In this document: positions 5,429 through 8,576 of the stretch, in pieces
Layout of the letters: every line of letters begins with the position of its first letter
Position numbering within the stretch: position 1 is the stretch's first letter
Source: an uncultured Candidatus Melainabacteria bacterium
Lineage (GTDB): Bacteria > Cyanobacteriota > Vampirovibrionia > Gastranaerophilales > Gastranaerophilaceae
Length of the DNA stretch: 8,576 nt
Reading direction: 5' to 3'
NCBI GenBank assembly: GCA_934747335.1
Contig: CAKVGS010000052.1
Coordinates: 1-8,576, forward strand
Notes under the pieces: generated by a model
Seen by the model: the letters and a program-made list of their open reading frames with translations, nothing else
Databases searched by the model: none
Told to the model about the DNA's origin: nothing
Position numbers and translations under genes: made by a program

Positions 5429-6439
5429 CTATTTCAAGTCTTTGGTTTCTTGAGATTTGACAGTTCCTAACTTAGCAATATCTTTGTCTGTTCTATTGCC
5501 CCAAATTTTTATTTTTTCTAATTCTTTTTCAATTTTTATAAACTCTTCTTCTGTTAATTGAATATTTGAAGCACCTAGATTTTCAATAACTCTTTCATCT
5601 TTTCTCATTCCTGGGATAGGTACAACATGTGGGTATTTGTGTAACATCCAAGCAAGAGAAATTTGAGCAGGTGTTGCATTTTTTTGAGTTGAAACCTCTT
5701 TCAATAAGTCCAATAGCGGTTGATTTTTCTCCATATTTTCAGGAGCAAATCTTGTAATAACTCGTCTTACATCATCTCCTTTGTATTGGGTATTTTTACT
5801 GTACTTTCCGCTTAAAAACCCGCTTGCCATTGGAGAAAACGCAACAAAACCTATATTTAATTCTTTGCATAAAGGAATAACGTCTTTTTCAAACATTCTT
5901 TCCATCATAGAATATTCTGATTGTATTGCTGCTAATGGAGTAACTGCGTGAGCTTTTTTTATCTGTTCAACTGTCGATTGTGATTGTCCCCAAGCTCTTA
6001 TTTTACCTTCTTTTATAAATTCACCCATCCAACTTGCGACTTCTTCTACATCGCTATCCAGGGGAACCCTATGTTCGTAGTATATATCAATATAATCTGT
6101 TTGAAGTCTTTTTAAAGAATCGTTTAATGCATTAGTAACACCTTTTTTAGAAAGTTTTCCTTCCGGAATTTCTTGCCCTGTTTGGAATACTGGAACAAAT
6201 TTTGTTGTTAAAATAATTTTATCTCTGAAAGGTTTAACAGCTTTTCCAACAAGTTCTTCATTAACAAAAGGTCCATAGGCTTCTGCCGTATCAAATAAGG
6301 TACAGCCTAAATCATAGGCTTTTCTTATTAGTTGTATAGAGTTTTCTTCTGATGGAATTTCGCCATATCCATGACTAAATCCCATGCAACCCATACCGAT
6401 TTCAGATACTTCTATATTTCTTAGTTTTCTGTATTTCAT
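5429..6439 (-). CDS. Aldo-keto reductase, AKR11/AKR13-like
   Basis: The 336-residue NAD(P)H-dependent carbonyl reductase forms a single (beta/alpha)8 barrel in the cytoplasm and reduces aldehydes or ketones to alcohols. The catalytic tetrad is visible: D50 and Y55 in FDTAEAYG, K80 in TTKF, H123 in YYEHR. The C-terminal PIPGMRKDERVIENLGA matches the cofactor phosphate-binding region. The full-length opening (EIGMGCMGFSHGYG) and the hydride-transfer machinery appear intact. AAGGAG stands in front of the ATG. It begins 16 nt after the stop of the other reductase, so the two are surely co-transcribed, and it is followed by the small Cys-rich ORF. Control by the divergent LysR regulator is likely. 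Substrate cannot be read from the sequence; general aldehyde detoxification is one possibility and a dedicated catabolic step another. Confidence 0.92.
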   Translation of the reverse strand: MKYRKLRNIEVSEIGMGCMGFSHGYGEIPSEENSIQLIRKAYDLGCTLFDTAEAYGPFVNEELVGKAVKPFRDKIILTTKFVPVFQTGQEIPEGKLSKKGVTNALNDSLKRLQTDYIDIYYEHRVPLDSDVEEVASWMGEFIKEGKIRAWGQSQSTVEQIKKAHAVTPLAAIQSEYSMMERMFEKDVIPLCKELNIGFVAFSPMASGFLSGKYSKNTQYKGDDVRRVITRFAPENMEKNQPLLDLLKEVSTQKNATPAQISLAWMLHKYPHVVPIPGMRKDERVIENLGASNIQLTEEEFIKIEKELEKIKIWGNRTDKDIAKLGTVKSQETKDLK

Positions 6440-6455
6440 AAATTTTTCTCCTTAA

Positions 6456-7328
6456 TTAAACATTGTATTCCATCGCACGTTCAAGAAAATCTTTCACAAT
6501 TTCTCCTGTATTTCTTGGGATAAAACAAGTTCTACCGGTGTCCAATTTTTCAATTTCATTCATTTCACATTGTGAAATTTCAAAGTCAAAAATGTCCAAA
6601 TTTTCTTTCATTCTTACTGGATTTGAAGATTTTACAATAGGTACAATTCCTCTTTGAACTAGCCATCGAAGAACTATTTGTGCAACTGTTTTGTTATGAT
6701 TATGTGCAATTTGCAACAATGTTTTATTCTCAAAAAGTCTTGATTGTCCTGCTGCGAGCGGAGACCAAGCTTGCATTAAAATATTTTCGCTATCCAAATA
6801 TTTCTTTTCATCTTCTCGTTGGAAAAATGCGTTGCACTCAACCAAATTCACCATTGGTTTTATTTTATTAAAGAAAATAAAATCAGCAGTTCTATCTTGG
6901 GTAAAATTATCAATCCCTATTGCTCTGACTTTTCCATCTTCGTAAAGTTCTTCTAATGCTCTCCAAGCTCCGTAATAATCATCGTATGGTTGATGGATTA
7001 AATATAAATCCAAATAATCTAACCCCAATTTAGATAAGGATTTTTCAAAACCTCTTTTGGCTCCTTCGTAACTCGTATCAGTTATCCATAATTTAGTTGT
7101 AATAAATAATTCATCACGAGGAATTCCACAGTTCTTGATAGCACGACCGACAGCTTCTTCGTTCTTATAAACCGTAGCTGTATCAATCAACCTGTACCCA
7201 GCTTTAATTGCTTCTATCGTTGCTTTTTCGCATTCTTCTAAATTTTCAATACGAAACACTCCAAATCCTATTGGGGGTATTTTTACTCCGTTATTCAATC
7301 TGATTGTAGAGTTTAAGTTATGTACCAT
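6456..7328 (-). CDS. Aldo-keto reductase, AKR5-like (glyoxal / 2,5-diketogluconate reductase type)
   Basis: This 290-residue first gene of the operon belongs to a different AKR subfamily from its neighbour. It opens with the typical LNNGVKIPPIGFGVF. The tetrad is D49 and Y54 (LIDTATVYKNE), K79 (TTKLW) and H112 (YLIHQP). The C-terminal VKSSNPVRMKENLDIFDFE is the NADPH-binding segment. The nearest characterised relatives by these features are bacterial methylglyoxal/glyoxal reductases (YvgN, YtbE type) and 2,5-diketo-D-gluconate reductases. The role is probably NADPH-dependent reduction of reactive aldehydes or keto sugars in the cytoplasm. TGAGGA precedes the ATG at a good distance. Its promoter must lie in the 107-nt spacer shared with the divergent LysR gene. 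No missing residue or truncation is seen. Confidence 0.92.
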   Translation of the reverse strand: MVHNLNSTIRLNNGVKIPPIGFGVFRIENLEECEKATIEAIKAGYRLIDTATVYKNEEAVGRAIKNCGIPRDELFITTKLWITDTSYEGAKRGFEKSLSKLGLDYLDLYLIHQPYDDYYGAWRALEELYEDGKVRAIGIDNFTQDRTADFIFFNKIKPMVNLVECNAFFQREDEKKYLDSENILMQAWSPLAAGQSRLFENKTLLQIAHNHNKTVAQIVLRWLVQRGIVPIVKSSNPVRMKENLDIFDFEISQCEMNEIEKLDTGRTCFIPRNTGEIVKDFLERAMEYNV

Positions 7329-7435
7329 ATTTAATCCTCATTTATTATCAATAACATTTTAAACTCTTTCTGATATAATATCTAATATAAATATTTAATA
7401 ATTTATTATAGTTTTAATCAATAAAAGAGTTGAAA
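7329..7435. promoter_or_regulatory. Divergent control region between the reductase operon and lysR
   Basis: This 107-nt AT-rich spacer must carry both promoters. For lysR an extended -10, TGATATAAT (7371-7379), is clear, without a good -35. It is overlapped by the perfect dyad GATAT-A-ATATC (7372-7382), and another palindrome, TAAATATTTA, lies at 7388-7397. A LysR-type protein typically binds such a divergent spacer to repress itself and activate the neighbour. For the minus strand TATAAT or TATATT boxes exist but none can be singled out. The dyads are short for such AT-rich DNA. Confidence 0.45.
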
Positions 7436-8308
7436 ATGGAAATTCGTTTATTAAAATATTTTTTAGCAGTAGCTAACGAACAAAATATAACTAGAGCTTC
7501 AGAAAAAATACATATTTCTCAGCCTTCACTCTCTATACAGTTGAAAGAACTTGAAAAGGAATTAGGCAAAAAACTTTTGGTCAGAGGAAAAAGAAAAATA
7601 ACTCTAACGGAAGAAGGTGTTATTTTGCGAAAAAGAGCCGAAGAAATTGTTTCTTTGCTTGAAAAAACAGAAAGAGAAATCGGTTCAGATTTAAGCAATA
7701 TCGAAGGAGAAATTTCCATTGGTGGAAATCCTGCAAAAACAATATTAAAAACAGCATCCAATTTAGTAAAAAAATATAATGGTGTTAAGTTTAATTTTTA
7801 TAGTGGTGATGCCGAAGATGTATGTGAAAGACTTGAACATGGAAGTTTAGATTTTGCAGTTTTACTAAAGCCTGTTGATAGTGTGAAATACGACTATATA
7901 TCTTTACCGGACGGTTCAGAGTGGGGAATATTAATGTCCTCTGATTGTAAATTAGCAAAACAACAGTTTATAACAAAAGAAAACTTGAAATCATTACCAC
8001 TAATTTTGCATAGAAGAATTGGATTACAACGCGCTATTGCAAAGTGGGCTGATATAAATTTGGAAGATTTGAATATTGTAGCATCTTATAATGTTGTACA
8101 AGGTAGTCCAATTGCGTTTGTAGAAAGCGGTTTGGGGTATTTTTTGACAACGAAGGATTTGATTGAAAAAAGTCTGAATGATAATGTATGTTTTATTCCA
8201 TTAAAACCCAAACTTGCCACAAAATATGCTTTGGTTTGGAAACGCTATCCAATATTTACAAAACCTGCAAATGCGTTTTTAGAAGAAATAAAAATTATTT
8301 TAAAATAA
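7436..8308 (+). CDS. LysR-type transcriptional regulator
   Basis: This 290-residue DNA-binding regulator probably controls the divergent aldo-keto reductase operon. The winged helix-turn-helix occupies residues 1-60 (MEIRLLKYFLAVANEQNITR, then ASEKIHISQPSLSIQLKELE), followed by a linker helix (about 60-88) and a periplasmic-binding-protein-like effector domain from about residue 90 (GEISIGG) to the end. I chose the ATG at 7436: AAGAG lies 7 nt before it and LysR proteins normally begin M-E-I/L-R. The in-frame TTG at 7430 would add two residues but has no ribosome binding site. Length is normal and no part is missing. The inducer is unknown; by analogy it may be a substrate of the reductases. 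No clear terminator follows the gene. Codon use is AT-rich like the reductases, unlike ppdK. Confidence 0.93.
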   Translation: MEIRLLKYFLAVANEQNITRASEKIHISQPSLSIQLKELEKELGKKLLVRGKRKITLTEEGVILRKRAEEIVSLLEKTEREIGSDLSNIEGEISIGGNPAKTILKTASNLVKKYNGVKFNFYSGDAEDVCERLEHGSLDFAVLLKPVDSVKYDYISLPDGSEWGILMSSDCKLAKQQFITKENLKSLPLILHRRIGLQRAIAKWADINLEDLNIVASYNVVQGSPIAFVESGLGYFLTTKDLIEKSLNDNVCFIPLKPKLATKYALVWKRYPIFTKPANAFLEEIKIILK

Positions 8309-8434
8309 TGATTATTTAGAATTTGATAAACTTTAATTTCTTGATACCATGACTAAAGATAAAGAAAACAATGCTAGTATATTTAGAAAAATGCGTTTAC
8401 CCGTAATAGTTAAACCATTCGTTCTAAATAATCA
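8309..8434. repeat. 13-bp inverted repeat spanning the post-lysR spacer
   Basis: TGATTATTTAGAA (8309-8321), starting at the base after the lysR stop, is the exact reverse complement of 8422-8434, with 100 nt between. The spacer holds no supported gene: an ATG ORF at 8349-8510 has no ribosome binding site and overlaps the direct repeat. The distance is too long for a simple terminator. It may be a remnant of a small insertion or chance. Confidence 0.4.
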
Positions 8435-8453
8435 AAGCATGTGTTCTTCTACA

Positions 8454-8505
8454 CCCATAATGGAATTCGAACTCTTTAAAGTTGTTGTTTATATTCAAAA
8501 TAATT
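8454..8505 (-). repeat. 52-bp direct repeat, right copy (3' end of a partial gene)
   Basis: This is the mate of 5007-5058 (51 of 52 identical, same orientation, 3447 bp apart). Here the repeat is the end of an open minus-strand reading frame, namely its last codons and stop plus 22 nt of 3' flank, so this is probably the original copy. The two copies enclose exactly the region with the LysR regulator, both reductases and the small ORF. Confidence 0.8.
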
Positions 8506-8576
8506 ATTGATTAGTTCTAGCAATTCTTTATAATTTTTTACTTCTTCTTTTGAAGCATTGTTTTTTACTAAACTAT
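8476..8576 (-). CDS. Partial hypothetical protein, C-terminal end only
   Basis: A minus-strand frame enters from the right edge and ends with TAA at 8476-8478. The 32 visible residues begin SLVKNNASKEEVKNYK and end INNYFEYKQQL; they are charged, helix-like and plausible as a C-terminus. The family is not recognisable from so little. The direct repeat covers its last codons, and a decayed relative of the same tail occurs near 5026-5080, which supports it being real coding sequence. The gene could belong to a multi-copy family. Confidence 0.5.
   Translation of the reverse strand, partial: SLVKNNASKEEVKNYKELLELINNYFEYKQQL

Noticed and set aside
6463..6871. Two plus-strand ORFs inside the AKR5-like gene
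   Set aside because: Shadows of a complete reductase with an intact catalytic tetrad on the opposite strand.
7519..7761. Minus-strand ORF inside lysR
   Set aside because: Shadow of the helix-turn-helix region of the LysR gene.
8349..8510. A 53-codon plus-strand ORF after lysR
   Set aside because: No Shine-Dalgarno, overlaps the direct repeat and the opposite-strand partial gene, and the shared residues are explained by the repeat itself.

Overview
The window comes from a low-GC, anaerobic-type bacterial chromosome. Three things suggest this: AT-rich spacers with Shine-Dalgarno sites (AAGGAG type), a reverse-type rubrerythrin, and a pyruvate,phosphate dikinase (PPDK) of clostridial size and layout. 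A Clostridia-like Firmicute or a gut Vampirovibrionia (Gastranaerophilales) would both fit. The sequence alone does not decide, and I name no species.

Left part (1-2080): an AT-rich leader carries a clear sigma70-type promoter with a dyad-rich operator candidate in front of the reverse rubrerythrin (299-844), an oxidative-stress enzyme. It converges on an orphan ABC-transporter ATPase of the LolD/MacB type (913-1641, minus) through a shared hairpin that works best as the ABC terminator. The 439-nt spacer between the ABC gene and the divergent PPDK gene holds a GC-rich palindromic element with 42-bp perfect arms and a second, smaller GC-rich hairpin element. Both look like dispersed REP/MITE-type repeats.

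Centre (2081-4953): PPDK (2081-4726) is central carbon metabolism (pyruvate/PEP interconversion) and uses more C-ending codons than the genes to its right. A strong terminator follows, then a separately promoted tRNA-His(GUG) gene with encoded CCA and its own terminator. All the signals of a tRNA unit are visible.

Right part (4954-8576): this looks like an accessory cassette. A LysR-type regulator (7436-8308, plus) is divergent from a minus-strand operon of two aldo-keto reductases from different subfamilies (6456-7328, then 5429-6439). A small Cys-rich ORF (5194-5415) starts 13 nt after the second reductase with its own ribosome binding site. The natural reading is a LysR-controlled carbonyl-reduction operon. 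A 52-bp direct repeat with one mismatch lies on each side of the cassette (5007-5058 and 8454-8505). The right copy is the 3' end of a partial minus-strand gene leaving the window, and the left copy looks like the decayed 3' end of a paralogue. A cluster of TGGT-N3-ATTATT motifs sits beside the left copy. I see no integrase, transposase, CRISPR array or complete defence system. The repeat-flanked cassette and the large palindrome are the most unusual items here.
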